Assembly (NCBI GenBank): GCA_013400975.1
Contig: WBMZ01011711.1
Span: 159,535 to 223,534, forward strand
Source of the DNA: Atrichornis clamosus
Lineage: Eukaryota; Chordata; Aves; Passeriformes; Menuridae
Reading direction: 5' to 3'
DNA: 64,000 bases
Positions 27,159 to 39,525 of this stretch are shown here, piece by piece. The stretch's first letter is position 1. Each line of letters starts with the position of its first letter. A program made the translations under genes and the position numbers. The notes under the pieces are model-generated. The model saw only the letters and a program-made list of their open reading frames with translations. It did not search any database and had not been told where the DNA came from.

Positions 27159-29367
27159 GTAAGGAAAATCGAGCTTCTTATTATTTTATTCTCAAATTAT
27201 GCTTATGGTGATGATGATGATTCTTATTATTATCTACATAATTATATGAGGAGTGTTCTTTAGTGCAGCTATGTTAAAACAAATATCTCACTCAAAAATT
27301 GTTCACAAATCCATTACCAAAAGCTGCCATGGGAAGGTTTTCCTGGGAAAGGGGAGACCCCTGACGTGGGTGATGCCAATCCCTCTGTGGGAATCCCTGA
27401 GCACCAGCACTGAGAGGTCTCCTGCTTCCCACCACTGGAGGTGGATCCCAGTAAAGCCTTTGAAGATGGAGATATTCGATAACCATTTAAAAAAGGAGCG
27501 AACAAGTGATCAAAAGTTACTTCTGGCCACCAGATCTGACAACTAACAAAGTGTTTCTGAGTCATCTCCAGCATCTCAACCCACAGGGTTGCCTGGCAGC
27601 AAAAAAATAATGTTTGCCAATGTGTGAGCAACTCTCTTTACTCTAAAATTGTAAATGGCTCCAAAAAGTTTGCAAAAGCTTCTTTTCCCCATGGGCAGCC
27701 CCATGACCCCTTCCTGCTGTGGAACCACGGGTGAACAATTTTTGAGGGCTGGCTTTTCCTGGGTGTTGTGGCTGCCTGGTGGTGATCTGGTGCTGTGTGA
27801 GCTCATTTGGTGTTTGTGGCTGCATCAGCCAGGAATTCCTGCTTTACCAGGGCAATTAGAGGAATGAAAAGCCTCTGATATTGGAGAGAAATGACTTCCA
27901 ACCATTAATAAATATTTCTCACAATTCCATGTGCGCTCCGGGGGCTTTGCCCAGGTACCAGAGGGCCTGACCTGGTTCCTGTGTGCTGTGCACTGAGGGC
28001 TGGAAAAATCCCTGTATTCAGCCTCCAGAATGTTTAGCTGGGCCCTAATAGGCGAGAACTTCTATCAGCAAAGGTAGGAGTGTTCCCTGAATTGAGTCTC
28101 TGAGTCACAGGAGAAGAAATTACCAATATCTCTGGCTGGTGTAAATTGCCCCAGCTCCAGCATCAATTCAGTCCTTGCTGAGTGTTCAAATTGGTTTTTA
28201 TTGTATTTGAATCAGGGCCATTATGCCAACTCACAGCTCAGGCAGAAAGGCTGATTTAAGGTGTGAAGCTCTTCATGAACCCCGGGATGACCTGGAGCAT
28301 CCAAGGGCTGGAGCTGGGAAGGGCTGGGCTGGAGGGAAGTGGAACAAAGCAGTCGAGGAGGAGAGGGGGCCACTCAAAGTATTACTGCAAATGAAACAGG
28401 AAAGAGGAAAGGGCAGCTGTGTGAAGATGAAATTGCTAAAGGAAGGAGATGAGAAAGAGAGAGGTGGAAGACACCCTAAATCTCAGGAGAAATAGGGCTT
28501 TTAAAATAAAATTTAAATGTAAAAAGGCAGAAAAAGTTAAAATAATTAGAAGCTCACACAGATTTCTGAAATTCATTATTTCCACGTAATAATGGAGATA
28601 TGTAAGGAATTGCTGTCTGCAAAGGCACACAAATAACTCTGTCATCCAAGTCCTATAAGGAGCAATTGGCCATTCAGATCCTTTAAGCAGATTTTAAAAT
28701 TTGGTCCAGAAAAGCTATGAAAATGCTGCAGTCAGGGATGGTTTGGGCTTGTGCTGGCCCTGCCAGTGCCCCTCTGCACCAGGTTGTTTTCCATCTCTCC
28801 CGCGTGTTCCTGTCCAGCTGGGCTGGCTGCTGGAGCTCTGGTTGCTGTTTTGATTTGTTCTCCCAGGAATACAAAACAAAAACCAGCACGAAACAATGCA
28901 CTGTATTAAAAACAAAGCAGGGATAGCAGGAAAACATCAACTTAGTTGTAAATTGACACTTGTTTTGCTGGCAACTTATTTGTAGTAGGTCTGAACACAG
29001 TGCTGAGCCCTGACGTGACTGTATCCATTTCTGCTTGTGATGCACAGAGAGATGTGTTCATAATGCTTTAAATTGTTTCCTGGGAGTGACAGAAATAGGA
29101 CTTCTCTGCTCTTGAGACTGATGAAATACAAGGCATGAAAAACTCTTCGTGGTGGCTGTGTCAGGGAAAGAATTGTCCGAGACTGAACCAGGCAAGGCAA
29201 CGTCTGGGGCTGCTGCAGAGCTCCAGGGTCACAGCGGTGCTGCGGGAGCGCCCGGGGCAGCAGCAGGAGGCACCCGGGGGCCAAAGGGACCCAGGGTCCA
29301 GCCTGTGCGAGCTGGCCGAGCTCATCTGTCCCTTGGGCTCTGCTTGGGGTCTGCCGGTGCAGGGCTG

Positions 29368-29795
29368 CTGCCTGGGGGGCTTGTGCTGCCCGGGGGGCTT
29401 GTGCTGCCCGGGGGGCTTGTGCTGCCCGGGGGGCTTGTGCTGCCCGGGGGGCTTGTGCTGCCCGGGGGGCTTGTGCTGCCCGGGGGGCTTGTGCTGCCCG
29501 GGGGGCTTGTGCTGCCCGGGGGGCTTGTGCTGCCCGGGGGGCTTGTGCTGCCCGGGGGGCTTGTGCTGCCCGGGGGGCTTGTGATGCCTGGGGGGATTTG
29601 TGCTGCCTTGGGGGGTTTGTGCTGCCCGGGGGGCTTGTGCTGCCCGGGGGGCTTGTGCTGCCCGGGGGGCTTGTGCTGCCCGGGGGGCTTGTGCTGCCCG
29701 GGGGGCTTGTGCTGCCCGGGGGGCTTGTGCTGCCTGGGGGGCTTGTGATGCCGAGGGGGGGGGTTTGTGATGCCTGGGGGGTTTGTGCTGCCCGG
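29368..29795. repeat. 18-bp G-rich minisatellite CTGCCCGGGGGGCTTGTG
   Basis: About 23 units plus a partial one. The first 12 (29368-29583) and a later block of 7 (29622-29747) keep an exact 18-bp phase. Between and after them are variant 18-, 19- and 22-bp units (ATGCCTGGGGGG.., a longer G run near 29755). Every unit carries a run of about six G on the + strand and most contain CCCGGG. Because 18 is a multiple of 3, all frames are open (LPGGLV, CPGGLC on plus; PPGSTS, RAAQAP on minus); the collagen-like ORFs are artefacts. Confidence 0.96.
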
Positions 29796-30461
29796 CGAGT
29801 CGCTCCTGGCTGCATGTGCATGCAGGGAACTCCCTGGTGATTTCCAGGCGCTGGGACAGTCTGGAGGGAAGTGCAGCACCAGTGTGGAGTCACTGCGTGT
29901 CCGGGTCCCATCTCCCCTAGAATATAAATGCAATTACTTAATCACTCTGTAATGAAGCGGTTGTGATATGAGTCACGGCATGGTTTCAAAGGGATCTCGG
30001 GCTCGTGTTGGAAGAGAGGAGCAGTTCAGGTACCCCTGGTGCCAAGGATTTTCCGTGATGTCCTGCACACAGCCCGGGGAGCCCGGGGAGCCTGGTGGCC
30101 CTGGGGACAGGCAGCTCTCAGGGCTGTGGGTCTGAGTTCTCTGATGTTCTGTGCCTCGTCACGGCCCTGAGTGTGTGCTGTGCAATAATTATTTTCTGGA
30201 TTGAAGTGTCATTTTTGTTTTAAATCCGGCCAGTTTCATCCTCAGAAAGTGCTCTGTGTTTAACCTCACTTGAGGGATTTTCTATTCGGTGGAGGCTGCT
30301 AAGAAATGAGAATTTGCACTCAAAATTGATAACTGAAAGACTTTGACAGCTCTTCACTGCATCTATTTTGATTCTGGAATGGCTGACTGGGAAACTAAAC
30401 ATCATAAATTCCTTCTAATGGTGATATGCTTATTTTAGAAGTATTGCACAGAGGTATATCC

Positions 30462-30752
30462 GGGCCTTGGGCACTCCCAGGGATCCAGGGGCAGCCACAG
30501 CTGCGCTGGGCACCCGGTGCCAGGGCCTGCCCACCCTCACAGGGAGGAATTCCTTCCCATTATCCCATCTCTCCCTGCCCTCTGGCAGTGGGAAGCCATT
30601 CCCTGTGTCCTGTCCCTCCCTCCCTTGTCCCCAGTCCCTCTCCAGCTCTCCTGGAGCCCCTTTAGGCACTGGAAGGGGCTCTGAGGTCTCCTTGGAGCCT
30701 TCCCTTCTCCAGGTGAGCCCCCCCAGCTCTCCCAGCCTGGCTCCAGAGCAGA
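30462..30752 (-). mobile_element. CR1 LINE fragment lacking the 3' terminus
   Basis: GGGCCTTGGGCACTCCCAGGGATCCAGGGGCAGCCACAGC..AGGAATTCCTTCCCATTATCCC..CCCTTTAGGCACTGGAAGGGGCTCTGAGGTC. Complement of CR1. Its first ~40 bases are complementary to the start of 25280-25438, and its middle to 33590-33800. Confidence 0.9.
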
Positions 30753-33589
30753 GGGAGCAGCTCTGGGATGGAACATGGCCCTCCTGTCTGAACAGTTGGG
30801 GATTGTGTTACTTTCTTTTTTACATCTAAAAAGAATTACTTTTAGTAGTGCACTCTGTACATTCACATAATTGCCTGCTCCCATATTAATTATTTGCAGA
30901 CTGTCTCACACCTTTCATGACTTACACAATACAAGACTTGTAAATATGCAGGGAAGTGTCAGACTGTTTCCTTTTTTAAAAATTGAAATTCTTAGGGCAC
31001 TTAAACCATCACCTTAGAGTTTGATGTGTGAATAAAAACACATTATTCATGGCTAGAAGTGCTTTGGATTTTAAGGGCTGGGGTAGTAGATGTCTGTGAG
31101 GCACAAATAAGTACTAATTAGTGTGTAAGTATTCATGGTTCATTCCATTTTTACTGTCTTTTTATGTGGTCTTTTTTTGTAGGAAATTTGGAGGAAGAGT
31201 GAGCAGACACAGTTATACCTCATGGGCCAGTCCCTCTTTCACTTTTTTGCTTAATAAACTCTCGGTTGCTCACAGTTCTCCCTTTGCCCAATTTATCAGT
31301 CCTTACATCCTCTCAGGGAGATTTTGTCAAATTTATAAACTGCAATGTCAAGGAAAAGCCACGGCTTTTGGCTCTCTTACCTTCCACACATTTGCAGTGA
31401 GTCCCCTCCTCCCCAGCAGGGCCGATGCCACCCTGGCAGGGCTGGGGAAGGGGCTGTGGGATCCGGAACTCCCGCTCCACATCCTCACCTTCCTTCCGCT
31501 GGGATGTCCCCACCACGCTGCAGGGTTGGGAGTGGTGTTTCCTTCTCCCTGCCCAGGCACTGGGAAGCACCTGACAGCTCCTGGGACTTGGGCTTTTATT
31601 GTTACTGCTCCTGGAATGACAACAAAGGTGTTCCCAAGGGCAGCCCTGATCCTCGCCTGCCCTGGGGTCATCAGGAGTCCCCCAAGCCCAGGAAAGATTT
31701 GGCCACGCTGCTGTCTGGTCACTGAGGGCAAAAGTGGGAAGAATTTGCCTGGAAGTAGCTAGGAAAGAGACTCCAGGAGAGAACAACAAACAGCCTCAGA
31801 GCCAGAGACTGAAGGGATCAAGTGCTGAACTTTGCGCTGGGCTTCAGGCCTGGTAAATGGAAGCTGAATTTGAGGTTTTACAGTTTAGAGCCTGTGCAGA
31901 TTTTCTTGGTCTCTGTTGGCAGTTGGGGATTTTTGACTGCTAGAAAATTGGTTTGCAGCTCTTTGAGTTTGCCTGTGGTTACTGTGATCAGTTAACTGAG
32001 TTTATTAAATTGTATTATGAACAGTTAGACAGGCAGCCATCACCAACTGATTGAAGACGTTGTTTATTCTTTTTTCCTTTGGGTTTCTTTCTGAGGTTAA
32101 TGACATTTGAAATCATTGGAATCTGATCTTTAGGGAACAGCTCACTGGTGCAAAGAGTTCCCATCAGTAGGAGAACCAGTTTTGTTTATAAATCTACTGA
32201 AAATTTGGCAAGTGAATTCAAAAAAGGAAATTATGGTGGAGAAAAAAGGCCAGGAAGACAAAACCCAAGCAATATTGCAGCAGAATTAATTTCTCAAAGA
32301 CACAAATCCATGCAGTTTTTGGTGGGCTTGATTGCAAGCACGGAGAAAACTGCTCAGATTGGGTAAGAACAGAGAAAAATCTCTGTTCCTGCCACATTGT
32401 GTGTCTTTGGGGATGCTACCCAAGCCTTGATGTATTTTGTCACCTTGTGGGAAACAAGCCCATGGAAAATTCCAGCAGTGCTGGGAAATGAGGGCACTGG
32501 TGGACTGGGGAGGGTGGGAGCACAGGGAGCAGGGGCACAGCCCTGCACTGCTCTGTCACTGGCAGAAAACCACCCTGGAAGTGAGGGAGGTGTTACTTCA
32601 TGTTGTCACAGAGAGCACACACAGAATTTGGTTGTGCAGGGCCCTGCGTTGCTTTGGCTTTTGGGGGCCAGGAAGCAGCAGCAAATCGAAGCAATGGCAC
32701 ATCAGAAATGGGGCTTTTGGGGTGTTCCTTCCTTACAGGCACTGCTTTCACATCCCGCACCTCTGGGACACGTCACAGGGGGTTGTTCCTCTTCATTGGC
32801 TTCAGGGAAGGAGAGGTGGGATCTCCCAGGGCCCTGTGGGATTCATTAGAGGAGAGCATCCTTTTGGTCATGAAAAGAGGTGTTCTGACTTAGGGCTGAG
32901 ATTGTTTGGTTTGGACTCTGTCTGACAGCAAAGAGCAAAGGCAGGGGTTTATTTTCTAGGCACTGAGAAAAACGAAAAAAAAAAGGAAGGGAATTATACT
33001 AAATACATGTAAATACCCATGAAACACAACAGAGGCACAAAAGAGGGAAGAAAGGCATTCCAGTCCCGGGATCTGAGGCTTGGCTGAGGTGCCTCAGAGC
33101 TCTGGGCCTCACCTGGGAGCAGTCTGGTGCTGCATCCAGCGCGATGTCTGTTCTTGCTGTTCAGGGGAAGAAGAAATGAAAAAGATACAGTTGCCATAGT
33201 TACAGCACTTGTCACGATGCTTATCATGTCCCTGGGATAAAGAGCCCTGCATTAAATCTGGGCGCTTATTAATATCAGCTGTTAAACATTTCCAGGGTAT
33301 TTGAAATCAAGACTTTCTGCTAAAAAATTAAATGTTGATTGCAGCAAAATTGGGCTGTTTAACAGCGCAGCTCAGAGTGTAATTTTGTTAGACACTGTGT
33401 AACAGAGTTGTACACCAGGAATACATTTTCCAGTGAATTTAGCCTCTTTGCACCTCATGAACATCCTTGATTTCCCTTTTAAGATGTTTGTTACTCGCGA
33501 CTCTTTGCCAAGGAGCTGGAGCAGGCCAGCTGGCAGGAAGGAGTTCTGAGTAAGAAAATATGACTTGTGTGATTGCTGTGTAACCATGG

Positions 33590-33800
33590 AAAGGCTGGGA
33601 GAATTGGGAGTGTTGAAGAGAAGCTCCAGGGTGACCTAATTGTGGCCTCCTGGTGCCTGAAGGGGCCGACAGAAAAGATGGAGAGGGGCGATTTACAGGG
33701 AGTGGAGGGACAGGAGCAGGGGAATGGCTTCCCTCTGCCAGAGGGCAGGGGTAGATGGGATCCTGGGAAGGAGTTGTTCCCTCTGAGGGTGGTGAGGCCC
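33590..33800 (+). mobile_element. CR1 LINE internal fragment
   Basis: GAAAGGCTGGGAGAATTGGGAGTGTTGAAGAGAAGCTCCAGGGTGACC..GGAATGGCTTCCCTCTGCCAGAGGGCAGGGGTAGATGGGAT..GTTGTTCCCTCTGAGGGTGG. Sense CR1 segment just 5' of the usual 3' end. Confidence 0.88.
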
Positions 33801-33836
33801 ACTACACATCCCAGGACAGCAGGAGCAATAAAGGAT

Positions 33837-33873
33837 GGAACTGGAACACAGCTGGAACACAGCTGGAACACGT
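33837..33873. repeat. 14-bp tandem repeat CTGGAACACAG
   Basis: Three copies of (A)CTGGAACACAG(CTGG) in a row, just past the end of a CR1 fragment. Confidence 0.7.
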
Positions 33874-34669
33874 CACAGCAGTGCTGGGAGAGCCATGGAG
33901 CCCCAGCCGTGCCCAGGGCTGGGGCCGAGGCACTGGGGACACTCTGGAACCAGCTCAGCAACACGGTCAGGAGGCAGAGGTGAACTGGTTTCTTACAGCT
34001 CTGACTCCAGGACTCCTTGGGGATGTTTTAGCCATCGCTCAGGTCATCATTTTAATTATGTTTCATGCAAACTGTTTTCACACTTGGCTCTGACAGCTCT
34101 CTGCAGAGCCTGGCTTGACAGGTAAGATAACCAAAGTGCTGTTAATTACTTTGTTTTAAGCAGGTGAAAATAATTTGCTTCTATGTGTTATCTTTGCAGT
34201 CCACAGCAGTCAAACAGAACCTGGAGAAATGCAGTTTCAATTAGTGGGTTTTCTGTACTGCCGGCTCCAATTAAGGAATATGAGTTGGGTTTGTGTCTTC
34301 CCTGCCATAATCCCATAAACGTTTGGAAACACATTTCCTAAATCCTGTGCACTTCCCCAGCTGCACGTGAGGCTGGTGCAGGTGAGGCACTGGGGATGGG
34401 GTTGGTGTGAGGGCTGTACAGTGACCTTTGTCCTCTGGGGACTGGTTCCATCCTCACGTCCTCCACTGGGAGCAGGACTGCTGTCCCCCAGTCCCCGGCC
34501 ACATCCCACTCTCAGAGCACAAACACAGCTCTTCTGTGCCTCTCTGCAATCCTTCACTGCTGGAAGTGTTGATAAGCCTTCCTGCTCTTCATCCTCTGAT
34601 CCTGGTGTTGCAGATACTCTCAAGCTTCACCTGCCACAGGAGTTTTTATCTGCAAAGCAGACAGGGAGG

Positions 34670-34748
34670 AGATAGGGGAGAGATGCAGCCAAACAGAGAT
34701 AGGGGAAAGATGCAGCCAAACAGGAGATAGGGGAAGACACAGCCAAAT
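34670..34748. repeat. 27-28-bp triplicated repeat
   Basis: Three tandem copies begin AGATAGGGGA at 34670, 34697 and 34725, each followed by (AGA/AAGA)TGCAGCCAAACAG or a variant. The last copy is slightly decayed. Confidence 0.88.
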
Positions 34749-37017
34749 ATGCTTGAGATGGATATTCTTCAGCAGGGCTGTACTTTGTTGATTTTAGTTT
34801 TATTAGGAAGGGTACAACTAATCTTTCTCTATTACAGTCTTATTTCCTGACTCAACATCTCAATCCCATAGTTCTCTTTCTGGCAAAACCCTGATGGTTT
34901 TTCAGGCCATGACAGTCTGGCTCCATTCTGGGGCTCAAAGTCACGTTTTACTTTAGTGGTTCAGATGGGGAAGCTCCTCTCTGGATTGATCTCTGGAGGC
35001 TCCCACCCCGGTAATTCCTGCAGAGCCACGGGGTGGCTGGTGGAGCTGATCCCTCAGCCCAGCCCTGCCGAGCTGGGAGCAGGGTCTGTCGGTGCAGGCA
35101 CTTTGGATCATCCTTCCAGCTTATCAGGAGGAGTTTATTGATGCTGACAGAGGTACCGGCGCGCTCCGAGCAGGGAGATGAATGCTGTGCTTTGTTTGTG
35201 TACAGAGAACTGTCACTGTCCTTGGTAATGTGCCACAAACAGCGAGTGCCACCTCTCCCAGGGAAAAGGGGACTTTTTAGCGGTATCCCAGCATATCCCA
35301 TCTGTGCTTACAGCTCAGGAGAATTAATACAAGTTCACATCTTTGTAATATTTTTCAGAGGAGCAGATTTGCTCCAACACTGAGTTTTGCCCCTCCCACA
35401 GGGATGTCTCCTGCTGGAGGCCGTTGGATTTTGGTAATATTCCTCAGGGATGTGTTTTGCCCAGGAAGGGCAGCTGCCCCCAGGATCCCAGCTTACAGCA
35501 CAGTGCTGGAAAACCGCATGAAACCCAAAGTGCTCCCTGTGTCCCAGAGGGAAAGTGTAGCAGAAGCATTATAAGAAATCACTAACTTTCCATTTTATAT
35601 TTTACTGTACATTTTTAGGGCGAGCAGTGCTGGCTGTGCTGAAGTCCCCAGGTGCTTTGCCCTTGTCCTGAGCAGCAGTGGGATTTCAGGGGGTTGGAAT
35701 CCTGCTCCTGACTGGAGAGCTGGAGTTAACTGGCAGTTCACCACTGCACTGTCCTAAAAATGGGAAGTGCATGGTGTGTGCTATATTCTATAGGATTTTT
35801 TTCTGGCGTGTCTTTATAGGCAGCTGAAATTTGCTGTCCACAGAGCAATGTTAGGGAAGTGTTAGGGATGGTTACCTCCTGCCATTAGGAAAAACTTCCC
35901 AGCACAGCAGCTGTGTCTGTGCCCCCCGTGCCAGAGCTCTGTGCATGAGCCCAAGTCCATTATTTAGCTGGTACACGAGAGGAAGACATGCCCAGCTTTC
36001 CAACAGTCCGTCCCTTCTTCTTCCCTCTTTCCAAAGAGGTGCCCTGTGCACAGGGGCTGTGCAGAGTAACCTCTACATCATTGTGTGGCTTTTAAGGTGC
36101 TGAGGATGATGAGCTTCCCATCCTTACTGGGATTCATTGTGGGAAAGCCTGCTTCCCTGGAATGAGCAGGAATTATTCTGCTGCAAACAAGGTCAGAGTT
36201 GTCTGGCTTTGTACTGCAGTGCAAGCATCAGTCTGATGGAATTGCTGTCCCTGCGTTGTCCCTTCATCCCTAAGGAGAGAAAAGCTCTGCAGCAGGTTGG
36301 GCTCAGTCCAGCACATGTGCGGGACACCAGGCAAACACTGTGTGCACTCAAACCTTCCCACGCTGTCCTAAGCTCTAAGAGGGTCATATCATTGCCACTT
36401 TGACCTGAATTGGAGCTATTATTATGCCATTATCTCACCCAAGAACTGCCTTTATTAGCCTTCCTCTCGGATACATTCCCAGTTCCCACAGAAAGTGCCT
36501 TGTCACAAAACCTGATGAATTAAAACACACACCCCGATAGCTGCTGCTGCTTGAAAGCTTTATAAGCTAAAAGAGACTTTTTAAAGAAAAACCTACTTCA
36601 AACCCCCACGTGCCCTGGGGAGCTGGCAAGGTCGGACTCTTCCTTCCCATTAAATCCTTCTGGGAACTTCAAAGCAATGCTCATTAAAGGAGCCCAGGAT
36701 ATTGAATATTTGTAATTGTTCCTGGCCCCGGCCCTGCTCCGTGCGGGGTTCTGGCAGTCCCCGGAGTTCAGGGCTCACTTCAGGAGTTCTGTCACTCACT
36801 GGCTGTGCTCTCAGGCTGGGTGTGCTCGGGGCTGTGACACGTGGGGGAAATGGCTGTGTCTAAAAGGGATCGTAATAAGGAAGCCCTAAAGGTAAAATGC
36901 AGCCCTGGGTGGAATATGAGGAATTCAGAAGTGGAAGCTGTGTGAAGTGACAGACATGAGAGGGCTCTTTAGATGGAAAATACTCCTGCAGCACCTGCCC
37001 AGCCCTGCTCTGAGCAG

Positions 37018-37095
37018 GGCATTTGCATGTATATGCATAAACATCATTATTCTAATGAGCTGAAGTAACGGTTCATTATTAATTGCTTTCTGAAC
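37018..37095. promoter_or_regulatory. Candidate intronic conserved element with POU/homeodomain-like words
   Basis: Short block with ATTTGCATGTATATGCATAAAC (octamer-like words), CTAATGAGCTGAAG and TTCATTATTAATTGC, standing out from GC-richer flanks. Such word density is typical of developmental enhancers, but conservation cannot be judged here. Confidence 0.25.
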
Positions 37096-37509
37096 GCCCC
37101 GAGGTGAGCCAGGCCATCCAGGGTGTGTAAAGCAGGTTGCTTTGGCTCTCTGCTCCTGGTGCTCTCCTGACATTAATCACTGTGATCTCTGGGTGCTGCT
37201 GTCACCTCCTGGTCCCCTCTGCAGCAGGAGCTCACAGATGTTATCAGCTGATGTTATCAGCTCTCTGTAGATGGGGAGCAGAGGCACCTGAGTGCTGGTG
37301 GCACTCATTAGATTTCTAACAGGAAGCACTGTGTTATGTGTGTTATGTGTTTTATGGGCCTACATCAGGTAAAAATGTGTCTTATGGCCCCACCTGAGGT
37401 GTGATGGTGTCAGCCAGCTTTGGGATTTCCAGTGATTCCTAAGGACAATCCATCCAGTTCCCCTGCTGGAGAACCTAAAGGGCCATGTCCATCAGAAGGG
37501 GTGCAGGGA

Positions 37510-37787
37510 TGGTCAGAGAGTGTTTGTCACAGGACAAGAGGCCTCGGCCTTGAGTTGCAGCAGGGAAGGTTTAGGTTGGATCTTAGAGAAAAGTTCTGCA
37601 CAGGAAGGGCTGTCCAGCCCTGGCTCAGCTGCCCAGGGCAGGGGTGGAGGCCCCATCCCTGGGGGGTTTTAACACCTGTGGATGTGGCACGTGGGGACAG
37701 GGGTCAGTGGTGGCCTTGGCAGTGCTGGGGAATGGTTGAACGTGATGGTGTTGAGGCCTTTTCCAATCTCAGTGCCTCTGTGGTCAC
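37510..37787 (+). mobile_element. CR1 LINE 3' fragment
   Basis: GTTTGTCACAGGACAAGAGGC..TTTAGGTTGGATCTTAGAGAAAAGTTCTGCAC..GGTGTTGAGGCCTTTTCCAATCTCAGTGCCTCTG. A sense CR1 of a more diverged subfamily. Confidence 0.82.
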
Positions 37788-39284
37788 ATCACCTGAGCAG
37801 GACGTCCTGGGCTCGTGTCACCTGAGCGTGTCCTGTGGCTGGCACGGGATGTGTCTGTGCAGCTCCTCACCAGGCTGCCACCTGAGCAGCTGTGTACCAG
37901 AAAATCTGAAACCAGGAAGCAGCAGGAAGCCCTTCAGCACCTTGCCCTGCTCTGGTGCTGTTGGCGATGTGCTGAGGAATCCCCGTGCCCGGAATGCCGC
38001 CGCTGTGCCCGGCTGTCCCCAGCACTGCCTGTGCTGCTGCACCAAGAGTGACAAGGGAATCTGGCAGCTGAAGGTGATGTCATTTGTGACAAGAGAAGGC
38101 TGCAAAGCAATTAGAGAGGAATACACTTTTAGTAATGTTATATTTGTCATTTCATGTATTCACATTCTGTTATTAAAACATGACGTTCCACTGCTCATCT
38201 GCATAAGGGGCACGGGATCCAGGCTGCAAGGACCCACCAGCATGGGCAGTGAGAGGGTTTGTACAACTGCAGGCACTCAGAGACCAGATAAGGTGCCAGA
38301 ACACTGTGGTAGAACAACAGAGAGATGTCAAAACCTGAAAGAACAATCAATTTACATTTAGGTACCAAATTTAAAATTATTTTCTCCAAGCTTCATTCCA
38401 TTTGTTGGAGTTTGGGCAAGCATGTTGAATCATTTAGGCCTGTTGCTTTCATCTCGTTCTCATCTAAATTCCCCAATTTAAAGGCAGCAGAGCATGGGGA
38501 TAGCTCTGTCTTTCTGGCAGAGATGGAGGAGAAGCCACGTAACTCCATTTTGCTTTCAGATGGACTAGAAGTAGGATTTAATAATCAGCCTCCGCTCTGC
38601 CTGGCACAAATGATATGGGTTTCTAAGCCAGAATTAAGGAAATGAAAGAGAAGAGCTAAGAATTATCTGCCACAGTGATTGCAGAGGGAATCAGAGCAGG
38701 AGTTCCAGGCTCGGAGCCATCCCGATGTCCGTTCCTGCTCTGAGCTGGGAATGCTGAGATGATGTTTCACACGTTTGATAGCTTGAGATGCCTGGGGGCT
38801 ACAATAAAATTCATTTCTTGCACTGTAAATCTTTTCTCTTTAAGCATGGCAGAGGTTACAAATGTGCATAAAATTGAAGTGCGAGTGATTACATCTCACT
38901 CTGAGTCAGTATTGACAGCTCTGCCTTGCTCGGGGGTGCTGTGGGAGCTCCTTTCTTTGTGACCTGTGCTCAAGATAATGAAAACCAGCAAGTGATGAAA
39001 GTTAGAGATCCAAGGAGGATTTTTGCTTCTGTGTATTTGTTTTTAATGTGCTGTTGGCACAGAGATGCAGCTGTTTCCAGTCCTGTTCCTCACTTCTCTA
39101 AGGGGCTGGGTGCAGGCTGTCACTGCTCCCACTGCTGAAAAGGAATTAATTACTGTGCTTTAAGGAAGCACCGTGTGGTTGCCATGTGCACCTGTACAGG
39201 CTGTCCTCGTTTGGGTGCTGTTGCTGCACGCTGTGGGTGCCTTGAAATGGGGGCATTGCAAGGGCACTTCTCCCGGGCGAGCAG

Positions 39285-39525
39285 TGGTACAACAAGGGGA
39301 AACTGCCTCGAGCTGCATCAGGGGAGATTCACGTTGGATAGTACGAAAAATTCCTTCACTGAGAGATTGGCCTGGCTGAGGAGGTGGTGGAGTCACCATC
39401 CCTGCAAGTGCTCAGAAACTGAGCAGAGATGGCCCTCAGTGCTGTGGTTTAACGGCTGTGGTGGTGTTGGCCAAAGGTTGGACTTGGTGGTCTTGGAGGG
39501 TTTTTCCAACCTCAGTGACTCTGTG
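39285..39525 (+). mobile_element. CR1 LINE 3' fragment
   Basis: CACGTTGGATAGTACGAAAAATTCCTTCACTGAGAGATTGG..GTGGTGGAGTCACCATCCCTGCAAGTG..GGACTTGGTGGTCTTGGAGGGTTTTTCCAACCTCAGTGACTCTG. Sense CR1 3' end. Confidence 0.88.

Noticed and set aside
26902..27162. 86-codon ORF overlapping the 7b exon
   Set aside because: Its frame differs from the 7b tail; the real coding use of this DNA is the spliced 23-residue tail.
28976..29933. Collagen-like or repetitive ORFs (311, 203 and 199 codons)
   Set aside because: They arise from the 18-bp G-rich minisatellite, which is a multiple of 3 and lacks stops in all frames.
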